This document shows, piece by piece, positions 1 to 6,487 of a stretch of 37,612 nucleotides of DNA (positions within the stretch are counted from its first letter, which is position 1; the number at the start of each line of letters is the position of its first letter). This DNA is from Acidobacteriota bacterium (GTDB lineage: Bacteria; Acidobacteriota; Terriglobia; Terriglobales; Acidobacteriaceae). The position numbers and the translations under genes were made by a program. The stretch is taken from contig JAJZGG010000021.1 of assembly GCA_021804965.1 (NCBI GenBank), forward strand, positions 1-37,612. The letters run 5' to 3'. The notes beneath the pieces are model-generated. The model was not told the origin of the DNA and ran no database searches. It saw only the letters and a program-made list of their open reading frames with translations.

Positions 1-523
1 ACGGCCGCTGCTCTTCCGCAACCTGCACGACGGCAGGTTTGCCCTGGCTCCCGCGGTGGAGGGCACAGGCCTGGCGGATGTGATTCCCGGCCGCGGCGCA
101 GCCTTTGGCGACCTCTTCAACGATGGCAAGATCGACGTGGTTATCAATCCTATCGACGGCCCGGCGGTGCTGCTGCGCAATGTGAATCCGGATCACCACC
201 ACTGGGTGGAGCTGAAGCTGGTGGGCGGCGCAAAGAGCCCGAAGGATGCCATCGGCGCACGGGTCTTTCTGCGTGCCAACGGGATGCGGCAGCGCGAGGA
301 CGTCATGAGCGGCGGCAGCTATCTCTCCTCCAATGACCAGCGTCTGCACTTCGGCCTGGGGGATGCCACCCATGCCGGTGTGGCCCAGATTCGCTGGCCA
401 TCCGGCAGGCTGGAGACGGTCCGGCTTCCGGCCGTGGATCGCATCTATACGATTACGGAAGGCAGGGGAATCAGCAGACAAATCTGCAGCGGCGGCAGGC
501 CCTGCAGGGAGACGAAGCGATGA
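1..523 (+). CDS. CRTAC1-family ASPIC/UnbV repeat protein, C-terminal fragment
   Basis: The reading frame is open from the window edge (first full codon at base 2) to TGA at 521-523, so only the C-terminal ~173 residues are seen. They hold the end of the FG-GAP/VCBS beta-propeller (GRGAAFGDLFNDGKIDVV, a calcium-binding D-x-D-x-G type loop) and a full ASPIC/UnbV domain ending in WPSGRLETVRLPAVDRIYTITEG. The downstream gene starts inside its stop codon (ATGA), so the two are translationally coupled. The two C-termini are nearly superimposable, showing a tandem duplication. Members of this family are exported proteins thought to bind calcium and often glycans; the exact role is unknown. The N-terminus and any signal peptide lie outside the window. 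Confidence 0.9.
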   Translation, partial: RPLLFRNLHDGRFALAPAVEGTGLADVIPGRGAAFGDLFNDGKIDVVINPIDGPAVLLRNVNPDHHHWVELKLVGGAKSPKDAIGARVFLRANGMRQREDVMSGGSYLSSNDQRLHFGLGDATHAGVAQIRWPSGRLETVRLPAVDRIYTITEGRGISRQICSGGRPCRETKR

Positions 524-2418
524 GAAAGCTGGCAACATGGCTGCAGCTGGCTGCATCTGGTCTGGGCGTGGCCAGCCTCGGCGTGGCCAGTCTGGGTTTA
601 TTAAGTCTCGGCGTTGCCAGTCTCGGCGTGGCTAGTCTGGGCGTGGCCAGGGCGCAGAACTCCGGGATGGGTGGCGCATCCACGGGAGCGCCGGCCAAGC
701 CGGTCTACGATGCGCAGCATCGGCCGATCACCGCAGGCGGCATTGTGGACTCCGGTCCGCTGGTCTTTGCCGACATCTCGAAGCAGTCCGGACTGGCGGG
801 CTGGAAGCACGTGATGGGCACACCGGCCAAGCAGTACATTCTGGAGACGGACGGCTCCGGTGTGGGGCTGATCGATTACGACAATGACGGCTGGCTGGAT
901 ATCTATCTGGTGAACGGCTCCACCTATGACGCGCTGGACGGCAAAACCACTCCGCCGCACGCTGCGCTCTTCCACAACAACCACGACGGCACCTTCACCA
1001 ATGTGGCCGCCAGGGCCGGCGTGACCAACGACCGCTGGGGTTTTGGCGTGGCCATTGCCGACTATGACAACGATGGCTGGCCGGATATCTTTGTGGCCAA
1101 CTACGGCAAGAACCGGCTCTACCACAACAACCACAATGGCACCTTCACCGACGTGGGGGAAAAGGCCGGAATCACGCTGGGCAACTGGTCGGACGGGGTG
1201 GCCTGGGGCGACTATGACGGCGATGGGAAGCTGGATGTCTTCGTCACCGGCTATCTGCACTACGATGCGCACCATCAGCCGTCCTTTGGCGACCCCACCG
1301 TTCCCGATGCCTTCTGCCAGTTGCGTGGCATGGCCGTGATGTGCGGTCCGCGCGGGCTGAAGGGCGAGCCGGATCATCTCTTCCACAACAACGGCGATGG
1401 CACCTTCACCGATGTCAGCGTGAAGGCCGGCGTCAGCGATCCGGGCGGCTACTACGGCTTCACCCCGATCTTTGCCGATATGGAAAACAATGGCCGGCAG
1501 GATCTGCTGGTGGCCAATGACTCCACGCCCAACTACCTCTATCACAACAAGGGGGATGGCACCTTTGAAGACGACAGCTACGTCTCCGGCTTTGCCGTGA
1601 ACAAGGATGGCCGCGAGATTGCCTCGATGGGGCTGGCCGTGGGCGACTATCGCAACAACGGGCTGCTGGACATTCTGGTCACGGACTTTTCCGACGACTA
1701 CAAGGTGCTCTATCGCAATGACGGCGATCTGAACTTTACCGATGTCAGCGACGAGGTGGGGATTGCCAGCCTGCCGATTCCATTCCTGGGGTGGGGCGCC
1801 GGTCTGTTCGACTACGACAACGATGGCTGGAAGGATATCTACATGGTCAACGGCCATGTTTATCCGCAGGTGGACCAGCACGACTGGGGCACCAGCTATG
1901 CCGAACGCACACTGCTGTTCCGCAATCTGCAGGGGCAGAAGTTCCAGTACATTCCACCGGTGAAGGGCAGCGGTCTGGCCGTGGTCACGCCCGGGCGCGG
2001 CGCTGCCTTTGGCGACCTCTTCAACGATGGCCGGATCGATGTGGTCATCAATCCCGTGGATGGTCCGGCCGTGCTGCTGCGCAACGTCAATCCGGACCAT
2101 CATCACTGGGTGGAGCTGAAGCTGGTGGGCGGTGCGAAGAGTCCCCGCGATGCGGTGGGAGCCACGGTCTATCTGACCGCCAACGGCATGCGGCAGCGCG
2201 AGGATATTCTGAGCGGAGGCAGCTTTATCTCCTCCAACGACCAGCGCGCGCACTTTGGGTTGGGGGATGCGAAGGACGCCGGCACGGCGGAGATTCACTG
2301 GCCATCGGGAGCCAAAGAGAATGTGCGCCTGCCCGCGGTGGATCGCATTTATACGATCACCGAGGGCCACGGCATCACGGCATCGCTGTGCGGCGGCAGG
2401 CCGTGCGCACAGCGATGA
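520..2418 (+). CDS. CRTAC1-family secreted FG-GAP/ASPIC-UnbV protein
   Basis: 632 residues. The start ATG overlaps the stop of the upstream paralogue (ATGA). Residues 1-46 form an export signal with an odd hydrophobic core made of six 5-residue units (LGVAS, LGVAS, LGLLS, LGVAS, LGVAS, LGVAR), then ARAQ as a probable cleavage site. Residues ~75-490 hold repeated FG-GAP/VCBS blades with calcium-loop motifs such as DYDNDGWLDIY and DYDNDGWPDIF. The last ~100 residues are the ASPIC/UnbV domain. The protein is probably periplasmic or outer-surface. Family knowledge places such proteins among calcium-dependent, adhesion- or glycan-associated factors in Acidobacteriota; no enzymatic residue set can be named. 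It converges with the universal stress gene 22 bp downstream. Confidence 0.93.
   Translation: MRKLATWLQLAASGLGVASLGVASLGLLSLGVASLGVASLGVARAQNSGMGGASTGAPAKPVYDAQHRPITAGGIVDSGPLVFADISKQSGLAGWKHVMGTPAKQYILETDGSGVGLIDYDNDGWLDIYLVNGSTYDALDGKTTPPHAALFHNNHDGTFTNVAARAGVTNDRWGFGVAIADYDNDGWPDIFVANYGKNRLYHNNHNGTFTDVGEKAGITLGNWSDGVAWGDYDGDGKLDVFVTGYLHYDAHHQPSFGDPTVPDAFCQLRGMAVMCGPRGLKGEPDHLFHNNGDGTFTDVSVKAGVSDPGGYYGFTPIFADMENNGRQDLLVANDSTPNYLYHNKGDGTFEDDSYVSGFAVNKDGREIASMGLAVGDYRNNGLLDILVTDFSDDYKVLYRNDGDLNFTDVSDEVGIASLPIPFLGWGAGLFDYDNDGWKDIYMVNGHVYPQVDQHDWGTSYAERTLLFRNLQGQKFQYIPPVKGSGLAVVTPGRGAAFGDLFNDGRIDVVINPVDGPAVLLRNVNPDHHHWVELKLVGGAKSPRDAVGATVYLTANGMRQREDILSGGSFISSNDQRAHFGLGDAKDAGTAEIHWPSGAKENVRLPAVDRIYTITEGHGITASLCGGRPCAQR
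562..651 (+). repeat. Six tandem 15-bp units inside the signal peptide of the CRTAC1 gene
   Basis: Six consecutive 15-bp units encode LGVAS-type pentapeptides and together form the hydrophobic core of the export signal. Units differ by a few synonymous or conservative changes; the third encodes LGLLS. Because the unit is a multiple of three, gain or loss of a copy would lengthen or shorten the signal-peptide core without breaking the frame. Confidence 0.9.
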
Positions 2419-2440
2419 GCCGATGGCAAGGTCGGCAGTG

Positions 2441-3418
2441 CTAGAAGATTCCGGCCAGCCAATTGGATTCCGCCAGGTAATCGAAGCTGGGCGAAATCTC
2501 CTTCTGCGCGACCGCATGCTTCAGGGTCATGACCGGGCACAGGGATTTGCTGAGCACCTGGTTGACCATGCCCTGGCGCGTGATGGTGGCCAGCAGCGAA
2601 GCCGGATGCGCTCCCAGGACGATCAGGTCGCTCTGCCGCTGCTGTGCCTGATACAGAATCTCATCGGCAATCAGCGAGTCGGCCGGCAGGGAGCGGACCA
2701 GGATCCTGCTGTGCACGCTGGCCGGCAGCTGGGAGCGTAGCTCGGCTTCCAGCGTGGCCGTCGAGCAGCCGGGATCAAGATCCGGATCCTGGCGCGGTGG
2801 CACCAGATGCAGCACCGTAAGCTCGGCGCCGTGCATCGCAGCCAGCTGGCCGGCCAGCAGTGCCGGCTGCAGATCGCAGTTCAGGTGGGAGATGGTGCAA
2901 AGCACCCGATGCGGCGTGTGGGAATGCACCTTGGGGTCAAGGGCGTTGGGTCCCAGCGTGACCACCGGCACGGCGGCCGAACGCAGCACCTCTTCGGCAA
3001 CGGAGCCGACGAAAAATTTGCCCACGCGACTGGGTGCCCGCGTGCCCAGGATGATCCGGTCGATGGATCGTTCGTGGACGCAGGCCAGAATCTGCGAGGC
3101 CGCAATGCCGGCGCGGACCACGATCTCGGCCTGCACGCCAGCCGCAGCGGCACGCTTCTTCAGCGGCTCCATCTTTTCTGCTGCCCGCTGCAGGGCGTTT
3201 TCATAATGAATGGCGCGCACGCCGGCTGCGTCTTCCGTCGCCGTGGCCAGCACGTCGAAGACATGCAGCAGGACGAGCTTGGCACCAAACTCCCGGGCCG
3301 TGGCCAGTGCATAGGTAAAGGCACGTTCATCGGGCCGGGCCTCGCTGGCAAAGAGGATCGTGGAGGGGCGGATCCAGCGGGATTCTACCGAAGGCAGGTT
3401 GGGTTTGCGGGGTTTCAT
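2441..3418 (-). CDS. Universal stress protein, two UspA domains
   Basis: 325 residues with two tandem UspA folds. Domain 1 (about residues 15-155) begins with STILFASEARPDERAFTYAL and ends with DRIILGTRAP...GSVAEEVLRSAAVPVVTLGP, close to the Usp nucleotide-binding G-x2-G-x9-G(S/T) signature. Domain 2 (about 170-305) ends with DLIVLGAHPASLL...NQVLSKSLCPVMTL, with the glycine signature degenerate, so ATP binding is more likely in domain 1. The start is supported by a strong ribosome-binding site (AAGGAGG, complement of 3423-3429) six bases before the ATG. It is cytoplasmic and expected to act in stress or energy-limitation survival. The 3' end faces the CRTAC1 gene. In the uninterrupted chromosome this gene would lie just downstream of cydAB on the same strand, beyond the terminator at 3523-3561. 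Confidence 0.92.
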   Translation of the reverse strand: MKPRKPNLPSVESRWIRPSTILFASEARPDERAFTYALATAREFGAKLVLLHVFDVLATATEDAAGVRAIHYENALQRAAEKMEPLKKRAAAAGVQAEIVVRAGIAASQILACVHERSIDRIILGTRAPSRVGKFFVGSVAEEVLRSAAVPVVTLGPNALDPKVHSHTPHRVLCTISHLNCDLQPALLAGQLAAMHGAELTVLHLVPPRQDPDLDPGCSTATLEAELRSQLPASVHSRILVRSLPADSLIADEILYQAQQRQSDLIVLGAHPASLLATITRQGMVNQVLSKSLCPVMTLKHAVAQKEISPSFDYLAESNWLAGIF

Positions 3419-3501
3419 AATGCCTCCTTATCGCAGGACAGCAAGCGAGCGCGTTCTGTAGCTGCCCCTATCATGCACCCATTTTGTCCCCAGTGGTGTG
3501 A

Positions 3502-3516
3502 TTCCAGTCACTGGAA
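3502..3516. promoter_or_regulatory. 15-bp perfect palindrome upstream of the universal stress gene
   Basis: TTCCAGTCACTGGAA is a perfect inverted repeat with a one-base centre, 84-98 bp upstream of the stress-gene start codon and just past the cyd terminator. Its size and place fit an operator for a dimeric regulator. No family can be named and no clear -35/-10 pair was identified. Confidence 0.35.
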
Positions 3517-3522
3517 ACAAGG

Positions 3523-3561
3523 AAAAAGCAGATGCGTCCATCCTGCGATGGACGCATCTGC
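3523..3561 (-). terminator. Intrinsic terminator, native end of the cydAB transcript
   Basis: On the minus strand a perfect 15-bp stem (bases 3547-3561 pairing with 3528-3542, four-base loop) is followed directly by a run of five T (complement of 3523-3527). It lies about 54 bp past the stop codon left over from the original cydB end (3615-3617), so it is the natural cydAB terminator. The integrated element now separates it from the working cydB stop codon by about 3.4 kb. Confidence 0.88.
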
Positions 3562-3569
3562 CCTATTTT

Positions 3570-3595
3570 GGGTGCACTCGTTTTGGGGTGCACTC
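3570..3595. repeat. Two GGGTGCACTC direct repeats, 16 bp apart
   Basis: GGGTGCACTC occurs at 3570-3579 and again at 3586-3595. Each contains the palindrome GTGCAC. They lie between the displaced cydB stop codon and the terminator, on the host side of the left attachment site. No role is evident. Confidence 0.4.
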
Positions 3596-3614
3596 ATTGG
3601 AACCCGATTCGGAC

Positions 3615-3665
3615 TCAGCCCAGCCGGGAGTGGCTGCCCACCTTGCCGCAGAACATCGTGTAGGA
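3615..3665 (-). pseudogene. cydB: Displaced native 3' end of cydB
   Basis: Read on the minus strand in the cydB frame, this piece encodes SYTMFCGKVGSHSRLG and a TGA stop. The first ten residues repeat those at the end of the present cydB (frame at 6966-8009), after which the two sequences diverge (SHSRLG here, RVSRHP there). It is the original gene terminus, cut off by insertion of the element. It has no start of its own. Confidence 0.9.
3637..3665. repeat. Left attachment site, 29-bp direct repeat
   Basis: 29 bases starting CCCACCTTGCC and ending CGTGTAGGA are identical to 6988-7016. The match breaks at both ends (G versus A before, C versus G after). The left side continues into native cydB 3' sequence and the cyd terminator, so this is the host-element junction distal to the cydB body. 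Confidence 0.93.
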
Positions 3666-3688
3666 CAAGTGGAAAGGAGTGTTGAGGC

Positions 3689-3838
3689 ATGATAAAGCAG
3701 CGTGGCACATCGTATCAGGTGGATGTGATTCAGGACGGGAAACGCATCCGCAGGCAGTTCAAGAAACGGAAGGACGCGGTCGAGTTTGAGCGGTCTTTCA
3801 GGCATGCGTCGAAGCTGCGGCGGCGCAACCGGGATTAG
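3689..3838 (+). CDS. Integrase arm-type DNA-binding domain as a separate 49-residue frame
   Basis: 49 residues, MIKQRGTSYQVDVIQ... to RRRNRD, start supported by AAAGGAG nine bases upstream. The pattern G-x-SYQVDV-x-x-GKRIRRQFKKRKDAVEFE is that of the N-terminal arm-type DNA-binding domain of phage-like tyrosine recombinases (a three-strand sheet plus helix that binds arm sites). It normally forms residues 1-60 of the integrase itself. Here it ends at TAG (3836-3838). The recombinase frame is open from 3790, so the two frames overlap by ~49 bp, and a -1 shift between 3790 and 3838 would join them. Either the integrase is frameshifted (mutation or sequencing error), or the arm domain acts as a separate protein, perhaps excisionase-like. 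I cannot decide which from sequence alone. Confidence 0.75.
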   Translation: MIKQRGTSYQVDVIQDGKRIRRQFKKRKDAVEFERSFRHASKLRRRNRD

Positions 3839-3903
3839 CAGCAGGAATCCGCAAAGTCCGCGATTGGCGCGGCTTTGCGGCTCGTTCAAGGTACACACCG
3901 TTG

Positions 3904-4827
3904 ATGATGGAACGAGTGGTCAAAGAGTGGGCAGACAGGTACCCGGCAACACTGACAGCGGATGAGATTGCGGACTGGTGGAGGCGTGAATTCGCAGTCG
4001 CATCTGAGAGAAACCCGAACGGCTTCGCACAGATAACCCGGCAGCAGTACGCTGCTGCTCTGAAGGTGATTTTCCGGGCGATGGGCGTATCTGAGGAAGC
4101 TGTACAGGCTTTGCCAAGATCACGTCACATCATCCCGCGCAGTGTGACAGTCGATGATGCAGGCTTTGAGGCAGTCTTTGAGAAAGCAGACGATGCAACT
4201 CGCTTGTTTCTGCTGCTTTGCAGGGATGCTGCACTGCGGTCTGGGACAGCTTGCCGCGTGACAGCAGAGAACATCTACATCGACCGTGGCGAGTGGTATA
4301 TACGCATGCCGACAAAGCGCGGACACTGGACCTCGGTTCCGTTAACGCGGCGGCTGCGCGGTCTGGTGGAGATTGCTGCTGCGAGATCACGGGAAGGGAT
4401 GACGCTGCTAACCGCGCTCAACAATGGTGTGCCGTTGGCTGCGAATACGTTCCGAGAGCGTGTGATGCGGCTTCGCAAGTGGGCAGCAGAAGTGCATGGA
4501 CTGAATCCGAATTGGTACATGCACGACCTGCGGCGGACAGCTGCAAAGCGGCTGTATGAAGCCACCCGGGACATTGGCAAAGTGCAGCGGCTACTGTCAC
4601 ATAAGCAAGCTGGAATCACCTTGGCATATCTCACCGGTGAGCAGTCGGCGCTGAGCGGTGCTGAGTTGGAACAGGCTCTTGAAGCCAGAAGGGATAATCA
4701 TGTTCGACACGATGAAACAGGAACAAGTGACGGCGCGGGAGAAGCTGAAGTCCCCGGAGCAGTGGATACAATACGCGGAGTCAGTCGCCATGCAGGCGGC
4801 TTCTCAGGCAGGGGCGTCGGGTACTGA
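3904..4827 (+). CDS. Tyrosine recombinase (integrase), core-binding and catalytic domains
   Basis: 307 residues from ATG 3904 (TTG 3901 and ATG 3907 are alternatives; an AAGGT lies ~11 bases upstream). Residues 1-75 form a helical core-binding domain. The catalytic domain has the full tyrosine-recombinase set: R112 (in ALRSG), K138 (in TKRGHW), H207 and R210 (in MHDLRRT), H233 (in LLSHK) and nucleophile Y242 (in AYLTG). It should catalyse integration and excision between the 29-bp repeats. It lacks its own arm-binding domain, which is found in another frame just upstream. The same frame is open from 3790, so translation may start earlier or by frameshift. The 3' end overlaps the next ORF by 128 bp. 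The long low-complexity tail after residue ~255 may be an effect of that overlap. Confidence 0.88.
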   Translation: MMERVVKEWADRYPATLTADEIADWWRREFAVASERNPNGFAQITRQQYAAALKVIFRAMGVSEEAVQALPRSRHIIPRSVTVDDAGFEAVFEKADDATRLFLLLCRDAALRSGTACRVTAENIYIDRGEWYIRMPTKRGHWTSVPLTRRLRGLVEIAAARSREGMTLLTALNNGVPLAANTFRERVMRLRKWAAEVHGLNPNWYMHDLRRTAAKRLYEATRDIGKVQRLLSHKQAGITLAYLTGEQSALSGAELEQALEARRDNHVRHDETGTSDGAGEAEVPGAVDTIRGVSRHAGGFSGRGVGY

Positions 4828-5041
4828 CGGACCGACCACAGCAATGGTGATGCGCTCGGTTTACATGGACTGCCTGCCGCCGTGCGCTGGCAGAACGGTA
4901 AAACACTTTATCGCATGCGTAGCGCACGGTCGGCTGGTCGGGCTAATCAGCAACGAGGATGTGAAGTCGATGCTCTACGCGGCGCAGGTGGCAATCCAAG
5001 CCGCGAAGCTCGGGAGCAGGAGCAAAGACCATGCACGTTGA
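4700..5041 (+). CDS. Element-borne hypothetical protein, 113 residues
   Basis: Start at ATG 4700 (MFDTMKQEQVTAREK...), preceded by AGAAGGGAT with suitable spacing. It overlaps the integrase 3' end by 128 bp in a different frame. The sequence is soluble-looking: a helical, charged N-terminus (residues 1-30), an alanine-rich middle, a CLPPC pair with a later Cys, and a C-terminal helix (NEDVKSMLYAAQVAIQAAKLG). I recognise no family. Its place directly after the recombinase suggests an accessory recombination, replication or maintenance role for the element, which is inference. Confidence 0.6.
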   Translation: MFDTMKQEQVTAREKLKSPEQWIQYAESVAMQAASQAGASGTDGPTTAMVMRSVYMDCLPPCAGRTVKHFIACVAHGRLVGLISNEDVKSMLYAAQVAIQAAKLGSRSKDHAR

Positions 5042-5237
5042 AGATCCCCACAACCTGAACAGAAGCCAGTCTACCATCCGGCTGGTACTCATCCTGGAAG
5101 CCGCGGCAATGGAGTTGTGGGAAGTCTCCACGCTCACGGACGCTGCAGAAATGTGGGAGCAGGCGCGAGCAGCTGCGAGTCGTGTGCTTGCGGCCTGCGA
5201 ACGTAGCGAACCCACCAGCCCACGCGCTGACCTGTAG
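5031..5237 (+). CDS. Element-borne small hypothetical protein, 68 residues
   Basis: ATG at 5031 overlaps the last 11 bases of the preceding ORF, and GGAGCAGGAG lies just upstream, so coupled translation is plausible. The product begins MHVEDPHNLN and is mainly helical (IRLVLILEAAAMELWEVS, then AAEMWEQARAAASRVLAACE). No family is recognised. Its stop codon abuts the first copy of a 15-bp direct repeat (5236-5250). Real-gene status rests on the start overlap and ribosome-binding site only. Confidence 0.5.
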   Translation: MHVEDPHNLNRSQSTIRLVLILEAAAMELWEVSTLTDAAEMWEQARAAASRVLAACERSEPTSPRADL

Positions 5238-5291
5238 TTAGGCCGGAGCAAAAGAAAGAGCCGCTGAGGACGCCGGAGTTAGGCCGGTGCA
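5236..5291 (+). repeat. 15-bp imperfect direct repeat, 41 bp apart
   Basis: AGTTAGGCCGGAGCA (5236-5250) recurs as AGTTAGGCCGGTGCA (5277-5291) with one change. The second copy sits in the loop of the 12-bp hairpin at 5256-5303. Function unknown; it could be a protein-binding iteron at the edge of the non-coding tract. Confidence 0.55.
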
Positions 5292-6124
5292 TCAGCGGCT
5301 CTTGCTGTTGCTCGCTGTGGTCGACGACGGGGCTGCGCTCGAGCGCGTGGCGTGGTTCGAACGGTGCAAAAGACAGAGCCGTGCGAAGGCGAACGATTCG
5401 TGCTAGGACGCGGATGGGCGGCCAGCACGTCCGGCGGCCGCTTCGCGTCACGCCTCCCTTTGCTGTCCGGTGCCGTGCCCGGCACCTGCGTCTCTCCGCT
5501 CCCGCTGGTCGCTACGTTCCTTGCCCGGCAGGTTTCCCAGGTGCTGCGCCGGCGAGCAGATGTGACGCTGCGATGCATGGTGACGGCTCCGCACCCCAAT
5601 CGCGGAGACGGCAGCGCCCTCCGCTGCGCTACGCTTCGCTCTCCCCGCTGCCGCCTCGGCGTTGCGCGTGGCCGCGCCGCCTCGAAGTACGGATGCGATC
5701 CTGAGCTCTGGATTCCACGGCGACCAGTTCCCGCCACGCGCACCCCTCGGTTGCTGCGCTAAGGCGCAGCAATCCCGCGACTTCGCGCTCACGCGCTCCG
5801 TTGTGGTGGCGCTGACGCGCCACGGCTTTGCGGCTCAGGGCTGCTTGCATCCTCGCCGCTTCGCGTCTCGCATGCCCGGCGCTGACGCGCTTGCAGCGCC
5901 CTGCAGCGCTGCTGGCCGGTGCTGACGCACCGGCAGCGGAGCCGGTCGCTACGCTCCCACAGGCGCTACTCTACGCGCCTGAGGACGGGCGACCATCCGT
6001 GAGCGTCGTCGTCTTTCTTCATGATCCTGCGCCCATTGTCAAGGCCGAGCCGCTGCGCGGTGCCATTCGCAGCGCATGACGCGCTGCGCCCGGCAGCCTT
6101 GACAAAGGGACGCCGAGACGGACC
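5238..6124. other. Hairpin-rich, apparently non-coding tract in the element
   Basis: About 890 bp with no credible gene: open frames here are Arg/Ala/Pro/Ser-rich in every frame, as expected of unselected GC-rich DNA. It is packed with short inverted repeats, several sharing a TGAC loop: GGCGC-TGAC-GCGCC near 5808-5821, GCCGGTGC-TGAC-GCACCGGC near 5914-5933, CGCAGCGC-ATGAC-GCGCTGCG at 6068-6088. Others are TTGCTGCGC-TAAG-GCGCAGCAA (5751-5772) and GGTGCC-N6-GGCACC near 5469-5486. A 13-mer GCCGCTTCGCGTC occurs at 5437-5449 and 5855-5867, and GGTCGCTACG occurs twice. It may be a structured RNA, a replication or transfer origin, or a recombination regulatory region; I cannot choose. Confidence 0.55.
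5256..5303. terminator. 12-bp hairpin after the 68-residue ORF, possible terminator
   Basis: AAGAGCCGCTGA (5256-5267) pairs perfectly with TCAGCGGCTCTT (5292-5303) around a 24-base loop, starting 19 bases after the upstream stop codon. There is no T-run after the stem, so it is not a textbook intrinsic terminator. It could stabilise the transcript end or mark the start of the structured tract. Confidence 0.4.
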
Positions 6125-6140
6125 ATGAAGACGACGACGC
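6003..6140. promoter_or_regulatory. Nested long inverted repeat enclosing the start of the 59-residue gene
   Basis: GCGTCGTCGTCTT (6003-6015) pairs perfectly with AAGACGACGACGC (6128-6140); CATG pairs with CATG (6020-6023 / 6124-6127); TTGTCAAGGC (6036-6045) pairs with GCCTTGACAA (6096-6105), extended by CCC/GGG after one mismatch. Inside is an 8-bp hairpin (6068-6075 / 6081-6088), which competes with CGCTGCG (6051-6057) for the same strand. The start codon of the next ORF (6125-6127) lies within the paired arm. This fits a leader that hides the start codon, or a DNA cruciform. Confidence 0.6.
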
Positions 6141-6304
6141 AACATCAGTGCTCAACGTGCGGCGCGACCGGAAACGGCAAGCCGCTTGCCTTCACTCTCA
6201 CCATTGCATCCTCGGTGCCCATCGGTCGGCGGCCAGTGGTGCTGCGCCGGTGGTTCTGCAGCGTGGCCTGTCTGGTGCGGTCGTTCGGTGGCTTGGCTCC
6301 GTGA
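6125..6304 (+). CDS. Small Cys-pair (zinc-ribbon-like) protein, 59 residues
   Basis: ATG 6125 to TGA 6302-6304. It begins MKTTTQHQCSTCGATGNGKP and ends VLRRWFCSVACLVRSFGGLAP. C9-x2-C12 and C45-x3-C49 are spaced like the two halves of a small zinc ribbon; the FCSVACL ending resembles treble-clef or zinc-finger microproteins common on phages and integrative elements. No good ribosome-binding site is visible, and the start codon lies in the arm of a long inverted repeat, suggesting translational control. DNA or protein binding is inferred only. Confidence 0.55.
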   Translation: MKTTTQHQCSTCGATGNGKPLAFTLTIASSVPIGRRPVVLRRWFCSVACLVRSFGGLAP

Positions 6305-6318
6305 GCCGGTGCCCCGCG

Positions 6319-6335
6319 CTTGCCGGGCTTCGCCC
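6319..6335. other. GC hairpin after the 59-residue gene
   Basis: GCCGGGC and GCCCGGC form a 7-bp stem with a 3-base TTC loop, about 15 bases after the stop codon of the small Cys-pair gene. No T-run follows. It may be a weak terminator or transcript-end stabiliser. Confidence 0.35.
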
Positions 6336-6358
6336 GGCGCGCGCCGGAGCCGCAGTTA

Positions 6359-6376
6359 TGCACCACATCTGGTGCA
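6359..6376. promoter_or_regulatory. 18-bp palindrome, copy 1 (TGCACCA-N4-TGGTGCA)
   Basis: TGCACCA CATC TGGTGCA, a perfect 7-bp inverted repeat with a 4-base centre, ~110 bp upstream of the 119-residue ORF. The same arms recur at 6851-6868 with a different centre, and a half-site TGGTGCA is at 6903-6909. Conservation of arms but not centre is typical of an operator for a dimeric regulator. Confidence 0.55.
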
Positions 6377-6487
6377 GATAGCGGCCAGCCATACAGCCGG
6401 ATGTGGTTGTTGGCGAGTAAGTTAGTAGCATGGTTGACAACGCTCCCCCGGTTCAAGTTTTGATCGGAGCGATGGAGGGACCGGCAA

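Noticed and set aside
562-651. CRISPR-like or minisatellite array
   Set aside because: The repeats are in frame, lack spacers and form the core of a signal peptide.
601-2517. 638-residue open frame on the minus strand
   Set aside because: Antisense to the CRTAC1 gene; Val/Ile/His-rich pattern arises from the repeated calcium-loop codons.
3637-3665. tRNA gene as integration target
   Set aside because: No cloverleaf or T-loop motif is found; the repeat reads through as the conserved CydB C-terminus.
5352-5762. 136-residue open frame in the hairpin-rich tract
   Set aside because: Arg/Ala/Pro/Ser-rich in all frames, no ribosome-binding site, no codon bias; better read as non-coding structured DNA.
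5828-6079. 83-residue open frame in the hairpin-rich tract
   Set aside because: Overlaps strong inverted repeats, no start signal and no recognisable protein features.
5238-6124. Integron attC array or retron/diversity-generating element
   Set aside because: No reverse transcriptase, no integron-type integrase features and no template/variable repeat pair; the recombinase is of the phage-like arm-binding class.
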